Positions 43,695 through 51,378 of a stretch of 64,000 bases of DNA are shown one piece after another (the first letter of the stretch is position 1; every line of letters begins with the position of its first letter). Source of the stretch: JADGRB01 sp036267635. GTDB lineage: Bacteria > Myxococcota_A > Polyangia > Fen-1088. The DNA is taken from positions 62,001-126,000 of the forward strand of contig DATAVR010000186.1 of the NCBI GenBank assembly GCA_036267635.1, in the 5' to 3' direction. The notes beneath the pieces are model-generated. The model saw only the letters and a program-made list of their open reading frames with translations. It had not been told where the DNA came from and did no database searches. The position numbers and the translations under genes were made by a program.

Positions 43695-44108
43695 ATGGAA
43701 GAAGAACCTTCGCAACCCGGCTCGGAACGACGCAGCTCGCAACGCTACACCACGCGCTCGCTGGTGGAGGTCCGCATTCCGACCTGGAGCGCGCTCCAGG
43801 CCGTCTACAGCGTGAACCTGTCGCTGGGGGGAATGCGGCTGTCGCTGGGCGCGCGGGTCTCGATGGGGGCGCCGGTCGACATCATCATGACGCTGCCGGA
43901 CGGTGAGCGGCTCCACCTGCCCGGCAAGGTCGCCTACCTCGGGACGGCCATCGGCGGCGACGTGGGCGTCCGCTTCGACGTGCTGCCCGACTACACCCAG
44001 CAGCAGATTCAGCAATATGTCGACGAGCTGGCCGCCGGCCGCACGCCGCAGGTCCGCGAGAGAACGAAGAGCATGCCGCCGGGTGTGCTCATCAAGAAAA
44101 CGTCCTGA
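43695..44108 (+). CDS. PilZ-domain c-di-GMP-binding protein
   Basis: The 137-residue protein is essentially one PilZ domain. The c-di-GMP motifs are both intact: Arg13-Ser-Ser-Gln-Arg17 (RxxxR) and NLSLGG at 41-46 ([D/N]xSxxG). A short basic tail follows. It likely reports c-di-GMP level to motility, polysaccharide or envelope systems. The next gene starts 4 bases after its stop. Confidence 0.9.
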   Translation: MEEEPSQPGSERRSSQRYTTRSLVEVRIPTWSALQAVYSVNLSLGGMRLSLGARVSMGAPVDIIMTLPDGERLHLPGKVAYLGTAIGGDVGVRFDVLPDYTQQQIQQYVDELAAGRTPQVRERTKSMPPGVLIKKTS

Positions 44109-44112
44109 GCCC

Positions 44113-45363
44113 GTGGCGGGCGCGCTCAAACGCAGCCGCGCGGCGGCCGTCGTCACCACGCTCGGCGCGCTGGTCGCGACGGCCGCGACCCTGGCAGCCG
44201 CGTTCTCGCCGGCGGCGCGCGCGGCCGACGACGACGCGGCCGTGGCAGCCGCGCTCGTCGCCGCGTTGCCGCCCGACGGGGCCACCGATCTCATGCTGAT
44301 CGATCAGCCGAGCACGCCGGACGCGCCCCACGTGCGAGGCGCCGCCCGCGTCGCCGCCACGCCTGCCGCGATCAAGAACGTGCTGCTCGATCCCGCGCAC
44401 TACCGCGCGCTCATCCCCTCGTTGCTCCGTGCCGATCTCGAGCGCTCGAACGGCGGCCCGCCGATCGTCGACTGGGAGCTGGAGGTCCCTCTCTTCAACT
44501 TGTCGGGGCGGATGGCCCTCCGCAATCGCCCCGATGGCGTCACCATCGAGCTCTTCGAGGGCGACTTCGCGCCCGGACGGCTGGCCTTCACGGTCACCCC
44601 GAGCGCCGGCGGCGGCGCAATACTGATGGTCGATGCCGTCCTCGACGTGAAGCGATCGAGCTGGCTGCTCCGCCGGATCATCAAGCGCAGCCCCGCGGGC
44701 GAGCCGGCCGCGCTCGCCGCGGCGACCTACGTGGCGCTGCGTGCGGTCGCGCTGCGCGCCGAGCACCCACACGATCGTTACGCCCGGCGGTCAGGCGCTC
44801 CGCCGGCGGCACCCGCGGACTGGCTGCCCGATCCTCGCCCGCTCATGGCAAACGCCGCGGCTCTCCTGCGGGCGCGTGGCGTCGTCGCGCTCGTCGCCCG
44901 GACGCCGGTGGATCGGCTGGCCGGCGTCGTCGCGGCGGTCTCGCTGCAAGCGCCGGCGCCGGCGGTCGCCGCGCGGCTCCGCGATCCCGGCGCCTGGCAC
45001 GCGTTTCCCGGTTGGGGGACGATCCACGTCCGGCCGGGCCCGAACGGCCCGGGCGCGGAGGTGGAAGACGATCTTCCGCTCGTCGATTGCGATGCGACCT
45101 GGACGGCGCTGGCCGGACCGGAGCCGCGCTGGGTCGCCACCGCCGGCGCGACTCGAGGCGCGCGCCTCGGGTGGAGCATCCATGCCGGTGCCGCCGGCGC
45201 ATCGTCGATCGCCGCGCTCACCCTCTACCCGCGCCTGGAAGCAACCGGATCGATCGCGCGCCGCTTCATCGCGGCAGAGCCGTTGCTCGAAGAGGGGCTG
45301 GCCCTGGCGCTCGCTTTCGTCGATGTGGCAGGAACCAGAGCCGCCTGGGTCACGCCACACTGA
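44113..45363 (+). CDS. Exported protein with two START/SRPBCC-like lipid-binding domains
   Basis: The 416-residue protein has an amino-terminal hydrophobic export segment (AAVVTTLGALVATAATLAAAF). Two regions with the look of SRPBCC (polyketide cyclase/START-like) domains follow: about residues 60-215 (VRGAARVAATPAAIKNVLLD, DWELEVPLFNLSGRMALRN) and about 255-410 (AAVSLQAPAPAVAARLRDPG, WSIHAGAAGASSIAALTLYP). These folds bind hydrophobic ligands; the ligand here is unknown. Start is a GTG at 44113, 4 bases after the PilZ stop, so they form one transcript. Confidence 0.75.
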   Translation: MAGALKRSRAAAVVTTLGALVATAATLAAAFSPAARAADDDAAVAAALVAALPPDGATDLMLIDQPSTPDAPHVRGAARVAATPAAIKNVLLDPAHYRALIPSLLRADLERSNGGPPIVDWELEVPLFNLSGRMALRNRPDGVTIELFEGDFAPGRLAFTVTPSAGGGAILMVDAVLDVKRSSWLLRRIIKRSPAGEPAALAAATYVALRAVALRAEHPHDRYARRSGAPPAAPADWLPDPRPLMANAAALLRARGVVALVARTPVDRLAGVVAAVSLQAPAPAVAARLRDPGAWHAFPGWGTIHVRPGPNGPGAEVEDDLPLVDCDATWTALAGPEPRWVATAGATRGARLGWSIHAGAAGASSIAALTLYPRLEATGSIARRFIAAEPLLEEGLALALAFVDVAGTRAAWVTPH

Positions 45364-45373
45364 TCCGAGGGAT

Positions 45374-45387
45374 CTCGAAAATTCGAG
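45374..45387. terminator. Short AT-centred hairpin
   Basis: CTCGAA, AA, TTCGAG lie 10 bases after the SRPBCC gene. A short stem without a T-tract, so only a weak terminator candidate. Confidence 0.35.
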
Positions 45388-45492
45388 TGGGATATCGCGC
45401 CGTTCCGTAGCTATTTTGATGCTCGACGGCCCTTGTCGGGCACATACGAGCTGGGACAATGGGGCATGGCAATTGCTGCTTATAGGAGTCAC

Positions 45493-46155
45493 ATGCGACA
45501 TCTCGTCTGGCTCTCCGGCGCTCTGTTGGTTCTCTCCTGCACGGTCAACAGCAGCAACCTGAACGTAGACGCCGGCGGCACTGGCGGCGGCGCAGCGACC
45601 GGCGGAAGAACCGGGTCTGGGGGCGCATCGGCGACCGGCGGTGCGACGGCCAGCGGCGGTCAGACCGGCACCGGTGGTGACGGCCAGCAGGGCGGCACGA
45701 CGGGCGCCGGCGGCAGCGCGACCGGTGCCGGCGGCAACACCGGCGCGGGCGGCAGCGGGGCCGGCGGAGACGCAACGGGCGCGGGCGGCAGCGGAACCGG
45801 CGGCGGCCAAGGAGGCCAGGGCGGCGAGAGCTGCGACAAGCTCGCGTCCGACTACGCCGGCGCGTTGACGGCGGCCAAGGCGTGCACGCCGAGCGCCACC
45901 AACCAGTGTCAGAAGCTGGTCGACGGCACGATCGGTTGCTCGGGCTGTAAGGCGTACGTCAACGACACCACCACGCTGGACCAGATCCAGAACCAGTGGG
46001 ACAGCCAGGGATGCGTGCGCGTCTGTTCGGCCATTGCCTGCGTGACGCCGCCGAGCACCTGCACCGGCAGCGGTCCCACCACCGGCGGCCCCGGCGGTGG
46101 CGCCAATCCGGCGGGGACCTGCACGGGCGGCGGCCTCGTCTCCACGGCCCGCTGA
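45493..46155 (+). CDS. Gly-rich Cys-containing lipoprotein, first of a tandem pair
   Basis: The 220-residue protein has a lipobox (ALLVLSC, Cys at about residue 16). A Gly-rich linker of about 95 residues follows, made of repeats such as GGTGGGAATGG and AGGSGTGGG. A Cys-rich head follows (SCDKLASDYAGALTAAKACT, NQCQKLVDGTIGCSGCKAYV) and a Gly-rich tail. AGGAG at 45484-45488 supports the ATG at 45493. The head is shared with the next protein, so they are paralogues. Probably surface-displayed; function unknown. Confidence 0.8.
   Translation: MRHLVWLSGALLVLSCTVNSSNLNVDAGGTGGGAATGGRTGSGGASATGGATASGGQTGTGGDGQQGGTTGAGGSATGAGGNTGAGGSGAGGDATGAGGSGTGGGQGGQGGESCDKLASDYAGALTAAKACTPSATNQCQKLVDGTIGCSGCKAYVNDTTTLDQIQNQWDSQGCVRVCSAIACVTPPSTCTGSGPTTGGPGGGANPAGTCTGGGLVSTAR
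45565..45835 (+). repeat. Degenerate GGC-rich repeat coding for the Gly linker
   Basis: About 270 bases of near-tandem GGCGG(C/A)AnC and GCGACCGG units encode the Gly/Thr/Ala/Ser linker of the lipoprotein. Units are 9-18 bases and in frame. Confidence 0.7.
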
Positions 46156-46164
46156 GCAATCGCC

Positions 46165-46599
46165 ATGCGCCAACTCGTTCTGGTCGCCGCCCTGCTGCTC
46201 GCCGGCGCCTCCTGCGGGTCGATCTCCTCGACCGCAGGCGACGCCGGTGGAAGCGGTGGCGCGGGCGGCGCTGGCGGACAGGGCGGCGCGCCGAGCTGCG
46301 CGCAGATTCAGGCCGGCTACCAGGCGGCGCTGGTGGCCGCGCGCGAATGCACGGTCGGCGCCACCAACCAGTGTCAGCAGATGGCCGGGAGCGAGCTCGG
46401 CTGCAACGGCTGTCCGACCTTCGTGAACGACACCTCGGGCCTCGCGTCGTTCGCCACCGAATGGAACCAGGCCCAGTGCGACAAGATGCAGGCGTGCACC
46501 AACCTCGCCTGCCTCTCGCCGAAGCCCGCGAGCTGCAAGGTCAGCGACGGCGGTGGCGCCACCTGCGTCGCCGGGCTGGTCGCGACCCCAGCCGGATAG
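46165..46599 (+). CDS. Cys-rich lipoprotein, second of a tandem pair
   Basis: The 144-residue protein has a lipobox (LLAGASC), a short Gly linker of about 20 residues and a head that aligns with the upstream lipoprotein: SCAQIQAGYQAALVAARECT, NQCQQMAGSELGCNGCPTFV. Eight or more Cys match in spacing, indicating conserved disulfides. The linker is much shorter than in the first copy. The start follows the first gene's stop by 9 bases. Confidence 0.8.
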   Translation: MRQLVLVAALLLAGASCGSISSTAGDAGGSGGAGGAGGQGGAPSCAQIQAGYQAALVAARECTVGATNQCQQMAGSELGCNGCPTFVNDTSGLASFATEWNQAQCDKMQACTNLACLSPKPASCKVSDGGGATCVAGLVATPAG

Positions 46600-46605
46600 G
46601 ACCGG

Positions 46606-46989
46606 CTAAGGAACGGCCGGCGCGTCGGCGGCGGGCGCGTCGTCGCCGCCGAGCTCGCAGATGCCGGCGCCGCAGAACGGCTTCTGCGAGCAGCTCGGAT
46701 CGGTCGAGACCGACTCGGTGCAGGCGGTGTCGGCGCAGCGCTTCTTGCGATCCTTCTCGTAGCTGTCTTTCTCTTTCTTCGGAACCGCGCGCTGCTTGCC
46801 CCCTTCGCTGCAGGGGCAGCAGTCGTCGGGGACGAGGACGCAGTCCTTGTCGGTCTTGCAGTCCACGGTCGACGCGGGTGCCTTCTTCCCTTTCTTGGCC
46901 TGGGCCAGGAACGGCAAGCCGAATGACGCCGCGCCCAGCACGGCGAGCGCGAGCAAAATACGAAAGCGAGACGAATTGGGACGCGACAT
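46606..46989 (-). CDS. Small secreted Cys-rich protein
   Basis: The 127-residue protein has a signal peptide (LLALAVLGAASFGLPFLAQA) and ten or so Cys, grouped as TDKDCVLVPDDCCPCSEGG and PSCSQKPFCGAGICEL. This build resembles small disulfide-rich secreted proteins; I do not recognise the family. It converges on the tandem lipoprotein pair. The 129 bases beyond its start (46990-47118) show no feature I can name. Confidence 0.75.
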   Translation of the reverse strand: MSRPNSSRFRILLALAVLGAASFGLPFLAQAKKGKKAPASTVDCKTDKDCVLVPDDCCPCSEGGKQRAVPKKEKDSYEKDRKKRCADTACTESVSTDPSCSQKPFCGAGICELGGDDAPAADAPAVP

Positions 46990-47118
46990 GGTTTCGAGGT
47001 TATAGCCGCGTCACCGACGATCCGGAAGATCTTCGACACGGCTCCCGCCCGCACGAGCCTCCCCTGACAACTCTCGAAACTGTAAACGGCGTCACAGTTG
47101 GTCGGGCCGACCGGAGGC

Positions 47119-47925
47119 TCAGTTCGGGGTTCCCGGAGCCCCGATCCGGGCGGTCATGGCGACGACCTCCGCGGCGACTCGCTCGAGCCGCTTGCCGACG
47201 TCGCGGGTTTCGAGTAGCCGCTGGCGCAGCGCCGGATCGACGATGAGCGCCGAGGCGACGCCGTCGACCAGCTGGGCGGGCGTCTCCTGCGCGGCGACCA
47301 CCTGGCGCAAGAGCTCGCCCCCTTCGGGGATGGCGTCGGCCAGCCGACCGATGAGCGCACGCAGCGTCTGATCGGCGTCGACCAGCTCCGCCTCGTCCGC
47401 GATCGGAAAATCGGGGATCTCGGTCGCCGTCACCAGTCGGTAGGGGCGCCCCGACGGCAGCTCGCGGTCGATGTGCACGCGGGCGCGGCCGCGCACGACC
47501 AGGTTGAACCGTCCGTCGGGCAGCTCGTGCGCCATCACCACCTCGCCCACCCCGGCTATCGGCTGCACCGCCGGCAGATCGTCGTCCTCGCGCCGGTCGG
47601 GCACGAGGAGCCCCACCGCCAGGCAGCGGGTGCCGGTCAGGACGTCGCGCACCATCACCCGGTAGCGCTCCTCGAAGATGTGCAGCGGGAGGAGCGCGTG
47701 CGGAAACAGCACCGCGTTGGGCAGCGGAAACAGCGGCAGCCGGCGCAGCGCCGAGGAGAACCCGCTGTCGGACGTCGGTCCGCCGTCGGACGTCGGTCCG
47801 CCGTCGGACGTCAGCCCGCCGTCGGACGTCAGCCCGCCGTCGGACGTCAGATCGTCGGGCGGCGGCGCGTCGGGGGTATCAGCCAAAGAGGTCCACGCAG
47901 GAGCCGGTGAGCGCCGGCGGCGCAT
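47119..47925 (-). CDS. Stand-alone LON substrate-binding-domain protein
   Basis: This 268-residue protein matches the amino-terminal domain of Lon protease (LPLFPLPNAVLFPHALLPLHIFEERYRVM, GVGEVVMAHELPDGRFNLVVRG) with no ATPase or protease domain. An amino-terminal Thr/Ser/Asp/Gly repeat (LTSDGG, about five copies) precedes it. The only ATG (47925) overlaps the end of the SDR gene by 47 bases. Such stand-alone domains may bind unfolded protein or act as Lon adaptors, unproven. Last gene of a six-gene operon. Confidence 0.85.
   Translation of the reverse strand: MRRRRSPAPAWTSLADTPDAPPPDDLTSDGGLTSDGGLTSDGGPTSDGGPTSDSGFSSALRRLPLFPLPNAVLFPHALLPLHIFEERYRVMVRDVLTGTRCLAVGLLVPDRREDDDLPAVQPIAGVGEVVMAHELPDGRFNLVVRGRARVHIDRELPSGRPYRLVTATEIPDFPIADEAELVDADQTLRALIGRLADAIPEGGELLRQVVAAQETPAQLVDGVASALIVDPALRQRLLETRDVGKRLERVAAEVVAMTARIGAPGTPN
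47767..47849 (-). repeat. 18-base tandem repeat in the LON-domain gene
   Basis: Four full copies and one partial copy of an 18-base unit (GTCGGACGTCRGYCCGCC on the plus strand) encode repeated TSDGG(L/P). The unit is in frame, so copy-number change would alter only the length of the linker. Confidence 0.92.
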
Positions 47926-48553
47926 AGGCGGCCAAGTAGATGACCACGTTGGCCACGTCCTCGGGCGACATATCGGGCTTGGCCCCGGGCATCCCCACCC
48001 GCAGCATGTCGGTGTCGACCGAGCCGGGGCAGACGGCGTTCACGGCGATCCCGTCGGGGCGCAGCTCCTCGGCGAGCGCGCGGGTGAGCCCGACGACGCC
48101 GTGCTTGGCGGCGCAGTAGGCGGTGAGCCCCGCCGTCCCTCGCCGGCCGGAGATCGACGCCACGTTCACGATCCGGCCGCCCCGGCGGGCGCGCATCGCG
48201 CCGACGAACGCCCGGGTGACCAGGAAGGTTCCCTTGAGGTTCGAGTCGAGCACCGCGTCCCAGCTCTCGAGGGAGGTCTCTTCGATCGCCGCGCGCGCGA
48301 CCACGCCGGCGTTGTTGACCAGGAGATCGGGCGGGCCGAACCGGCGCAGCACCTCGGCGGCGAAGCGCTCGACGTCGGCGGGGCGGCTGACGTCGCAAGC
48401 GATGATCCCCTTGGCGGTGTGGCGTGCGCAGCCGGCGACCTTGGCGCCCGCGCCGGCCAGCAGCTCGGCGATGGCGCGGCCAATCCCGCGCGAGGCGCCG
48501 GTGACGACCGCCACCTTGCCGGCGAGAACACCGTCCTGTCGGTCGTCACTCAC
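47879..48553 (-). CDS. Short-chain dehydrogenase/reductase (FabG-like)
   Basis: The 224-residue enzyme has the NAD(P) site VVTGASRGIGRAIAELLAG, LLVNNAGVV, the catalytic Ser region NVASISGRRG and YCAAKHGVV (Tyr-x3-Lys). It resembles FabG and other SDRs such as pteridine reductases; the substrate cannot be read. The GTG at 48553 overlaps the folE stop as GTGA, so it is coupled to the FolE homologue upstream. Confidence 0.88.
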   Translation of the reverse strand: MSDDRQDGVLAGKVAVVTGASRGIGRAIAELLAGAGAKVAGCARHTAKGIIACDVSRPADVERFAAEVLRRFGPPDLLVNNAGVVARAAIEETSLESWDAVLDSNLKGTFLVTRAFVGAMRARRGGRIVNVASISGRRGTAGLTAYCAAKHGVVGLTRALAEELRPDGIAVNAVCPGSVDTDMLRVGMPGAKPDMSPEDVANVVIYLAAYAPPALTGSCVDLFG

Positions 48554-49131
48554 CGCGCCCGCCCTCCCAGGTTGGCGGCCTCGAGCAGCCGCGCCTTCAG
48601 ATCGGGCCGCTCGCGCATCTCGCCCACGAAGGCGCTGGTGACGACCCCCGACTGATCGTGCCGCTCGGCGGGGAGCGCCAGGCAGAGCTGCTCGGCCTCG
48701 ATCACGCAGCCGGCCCCGCGCGCGCCAAGATGCCGGCAGAGCGCATCGGCGATCTGGTGCGTGGCCCGCTCCTGCAGCGTGAGCCGCTTGGTGAAGCAAT
48801 CGACCAGCTCGGCCAGGCGCCCGAAGCCGACCAGCTTGCCTTGCGGCAGATAGGCGACATGCGCCACGCCCCGGTAGGGCAGGAGGTGGTGCGGGCACAT
48901 GGCGTGGAACCGCAGCCCACCGACCACGACCACGTCGGGATCGGCCTCGCCGACCACGGGATCGCCGAGGATCGCCGCCGGATCCATCTCGTAGCCGGCC
49001 AGGAACTCCGTCTGCCAGAGCTGCGCCACACGGCGGCCGGTCTGCTTCAGATCCGGATCGCTGCCCGGATCGCGGCCGGCGGCGCGCAGGAGCGCTTCGA
49101 CCGCGGCGCGCAGTTCCGGTTCGGAGGCCAC
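48550..49131 (-). CDS. GTP cyclohydrolase I homologue with altered active site
   Basis: This 193-residue protein is clearly of the FolE family (MCPHHLLPYRGVAHVAYLP, TLQERATHQIADAL, VTSAFVGEM), which opens the imidazole ring of GTP to form dihydroneopterin triphosphate. Zinc ligands are kept (Cys79, His82, Cys150), as is the Gln-Glu pair. The segment that is AVHYCVKARG in E. coli reads AEQLCLALPA here, so the catalytic His179 is Gln148 and the phosphate-binding Arg185 is Pro154. Lys136 and Arg139 correspond to Arg105 and Glu108. The usual folE chemistry is therefore doubtful. In an operon with a TldD/TldE-like pair and an SDR. Confidence 0.85.
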   Translation of the reverse strand: MASEPELRAAVEALLRAAGRDPGSDPDLKQTGRRVAQLWQTEFLAGYEMDPAAILGDPVVGEADPDVVVVGGLRFHAMCPHHLLPYRGVAHVAYLPQGKLVGFGRLAELVDCFTKRLTLQERATHQIADALCRHLGARGAGCVIEAEQLCLALPAERHDQSGVVTSAFVGEMRERPDLKARLLEAANLGGRAR

Positions 49132-49138
49132 CGGACGC

Positions 49139-49582
49139 TCACTCCGCGGGAGGCTGGGCGCTCGTCACTTCGGCGTCGACCGGACGCCGCGAGGCGAAAC
49201 CGCCGTCGACCGGGTGCCAGAAGCCGACCGTCTTCTCGCCGAAGCGCCAGCAGAGGAGGATCTCCTCGCCGAGCCGCTGCGAGGGGAAATCGACCAGGCC
49301 GATCTCGACGTCCTTCACCTCGCCCCCGAGATCGCGCACCTGTCCGAGCTCGTCGGAGAGCGCCTCGTAGTAGCCACGGAAGAGCGCCTTGGCCCGCCGC
49401 ACCTCGGGCGAGCCGTCGTCGCTCTCCAGGATCTCCTCGCGGCTCATCCGAACGTTGGCGCGTTCGAGCTGGGTCTCGAGGGCGCGCAACCCGGCCCGGA
49501 GCTGGAGCACGTCGACGAAGATCCGCTCCAGCGCGGGAACGAGGGCGTCGACGTCGCCGACCGTGAAGAGCTCCCGAGGCAT
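49139..49582 (-). CDS. DUF2203 family protein
   Basis: The 147-residue protein fits DUF2203: LFTVGDVDALVPALERIF at the start and EVKDVEIGLVDFPSQRLGEE, LLCWRFGEKTVGFWHPVDG near the end. Function of the family is unknown. It lies between the TldE-like and FolE-like genes, 14 and 7 bases away. Confidence 0.88.
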   Translation of the reverse strand: MPRELFTVGDVDALVPALERIFVDVLQLRAGLRALETQLERANVRMSREEILESDDGSPEVRRAKALFRGYYEALSDELGQVRDLGGEVKDVEIGLVDFPSQRLGEEILLCWRFGEKTVGFWHPVDGGFASRRPVDAEVTSAQPPAE

Positions 49583-49596
49583 CGGCGTACCTTACC

Positions 49597-51378
49597 TCAA
49601 TGCCGTGCCAGGGGCGACGGATAGAGCGGCGGCTTGCGGTTGCGCCCGCTCTGCCGCCGCACGTCGACGTCGGAGAGCAGCAGGGGCGGCGAAACGATCG
49701 TCGTCGGCACACCCGAAAATCCGCCGCCGCCATCCAGGAAATTGAAGGCCGTCCCTTCGGCGCCGACGGCGGTGATGTCCTTGAGCGAGCGGGGCTGAAG
49801 GTTCTCCAAGAGGAGACCGCGGACCAGCGTCTCCTTGCCGTGATCGAGCCGGTAGACCACCAGCGGGCGCACCGGCGGCGGGCCGTGCGAGCCCATCCCG
49901 AACGACAGCAGCGCCGCCAGGTCATCGGCCTCGGAGCCGGGGAGCGAGTCGTCGTCGAGGAGGCGAACGACGTAGGTGGTGACGCCGCCGCTCTTGGCGA
50001 TCTTGCCGAGCTCGTCGACCAGCGCCGCGCGCGGCAGCGGGCGCGTGCCGCTGACCACCAGCGTGCCGACGCGCGCCCGGGGGGCGGCGAACTTGGGGGC
50101 GCGCGCGTGGCCGTTGGAGTGCGCGATCTCCTTGCGCGGCGTGCGCGACATGAGCAGCGCTTTGAGGACGCCGTGCTCGAGCAGCGACACGCGCTGGGCC
50201 GGCACCCCTTCGTCGTCGATCTTGTAGTCCCCGAACAGCGCCCCCTTGCCGGGGCCTGAGGGCAGCGAAGGATCGTCGACGGCGCCGAGGATCGCCGACG
50301 CCACCTTCTGTCCCAGCTTGCTGGCCAGCGCCCCCTGATCGTTCCCCTCGTCGCTCCCCGCCTGCGCGGTCTTGGGCGGCGGCGTGCCGGCGATCTGATC
50401 GCCGAGCAGCAACTTCACGATCTGGGGCGCGGCCAGCCCCTCGAACAGCACCGCGCCCGCGCCCGACGAGACGACCGGCGCGCCGCGCATCGCCGAGAGC
50501 TCCTTGGCCATCGCGCGGACCGACTTCTCCATCTCGGCCAGCGGCGGGAGCCCCGCCGGGGTGAGCGCGGTGAACGGCACGAAGCTCTTCAGCTTCATCC
50601 CGTCGGGGGCCTGGGTCTCGGCGACGACGTCGATCCGCAGCGTGCGCTGATTGTCGTCGACGAACGCCCCTTCGCTCGAGCAGAGGCGACGCCGGACGAT
50701 GGCGTAGGTGGCCGAGACGTGCGACGAAGAGATCTCGGGGAAGTCGGCCAGCACCGAGGAGAGCTTGCGCGCCGTCTCGCGCAGCGTCTCGGGATCGGCG
50801 GCGCCGGCCGGGAACGGGACCTCCAGGTGCGCCGGCGCCTCCTTGGAGAAATCACCGACCGACGCCTCGTCGGCGGCGGCCGCCGCCTGCCCCTCCGCCG
50901 CCGCCCGCTTGCGGGCCAGCGTCTCCAGCGCCGCCTTGTAGGCCTCGTCGGTGCGCAGCCAGAGCTCGCGCCGCAGCGCCGCGTAGTCGTCCTCGATCGG
51001 CACCGTCTCGACGCGCGCGCCCCCCTCGAAGTTGGTGTTGTCGAAGCTGGGATCGCCGACGCGCAGGTCGGTGCGCAGGATGCGGCCGCGGTAGGCGTGC
51101 GAGGCGGTGAGCGCCCCCAAGGTCGCGTTCACCGTGGCCTGATCGAGGTCGTAGATCGTGTAGCCGAGGTAGTAGGGGCGCGACTCGTCGCCGAGGTGGA
51201 GATCCGACATCGACCGGGCCAGCTCGTCTTGCATGGCGTGCTGGACGACGCCGTCGTTGGCCCGAACGCGCGGGGCGGGATCGCCCACCACGGCCTTATC
51301 GCCAGCATCGCCGGCGGCGCGCGCCACGGCGCCGATCGAGAGCGCAATCGCCGCTACCGAGAGCAGGCGGCGAATCAC
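49597..51378 (-). CDS. Exported TldE/PmbA-like protein
   Basis: The 593-residue protein has a signal peptide (LLSVAAIALSIGAVARA) and is related to the TldD/PmbA metallopeptidase family, more weakly than its neighbour. It lacks the HExxxH motif, as TldE subunits do. Recognisable parts are GKGALFGDYKIDDEGVPAQR, VSLLEHGVLKALLMSRTPRK and AHSNGHARAP. In E. coli TldD/TldE form a cytosolic heterodimer that degrades unfolded peptides and trims microcin B17. Here export is predicted. The GTG start overlaps the TldD-like stop as GTGA. Confidence 0.82.
   Translation of the reverse strand: MIRRLLSVAAIALSIGAVARAAGDAGDKAVVGDPAPRVRANDGVVQHAMQDELARSMSDLHLGDESRPYYLGYTIYDLDQATVNATLGALTASHAYRGRILRTDLRVGDPSFDNTNFEGGARVETVPIEDDYAALRRELWLRTDEAYKAALETLARKRAAAEGQAAAAADEASVGDFSKEAPAHLEVPFPAGAADPETLRETARKLSSVLADFPEISSSHVSATYAIVRRRLCSSEGAFVDDNQRTLRIDVVAETQAPDGMKLKSFVPFTALTPAGLPPLAEMEKSVRAMAKELSAMRGAPVVSSGAGAVLFEGLAAPQIVKLLLGDQIAGTPPPKTAQAGSDEGNDQGALASKLGQKVASAILGAVDDPSLPSGPGKGALFGDYKIDDEGVPAQRVSLLEHGVLKALLMSRTPRKEIAHSNGHARAPKFAAPRARVGTLVVSGTRPLPRAALVDELGKIAKSGGVTTYVVRLLDDDSLPGSEADDLAALLSFGMGSHGPPPVRPLVVYRLDHGKETLVRGLLLENLQPRSLKDITAVGAEGTAFNFLDGGGGFSGVPTTIVSPPLLLSDVDVRRQSGRNRKPPLYPSPLARH

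Noticed and set aside
45565..45835. A CRISPR-like or non-coding repeat region
   Set aside because: The GGC-rich repeats keep the frame of a lipoprotein with a clear signal peptide and Cys-rich head.
46990..47118. A tRNA or small RNA gene in the gap
   Set aside because: No cloverleaf, no GTTC-type T loop with matching stems, and no terminator hairpin could be found by eye.
47767..47849. A CRISPR array
   Set aside because: The 18-base units are directly adjacent with no spacers and lie in a reading frame.
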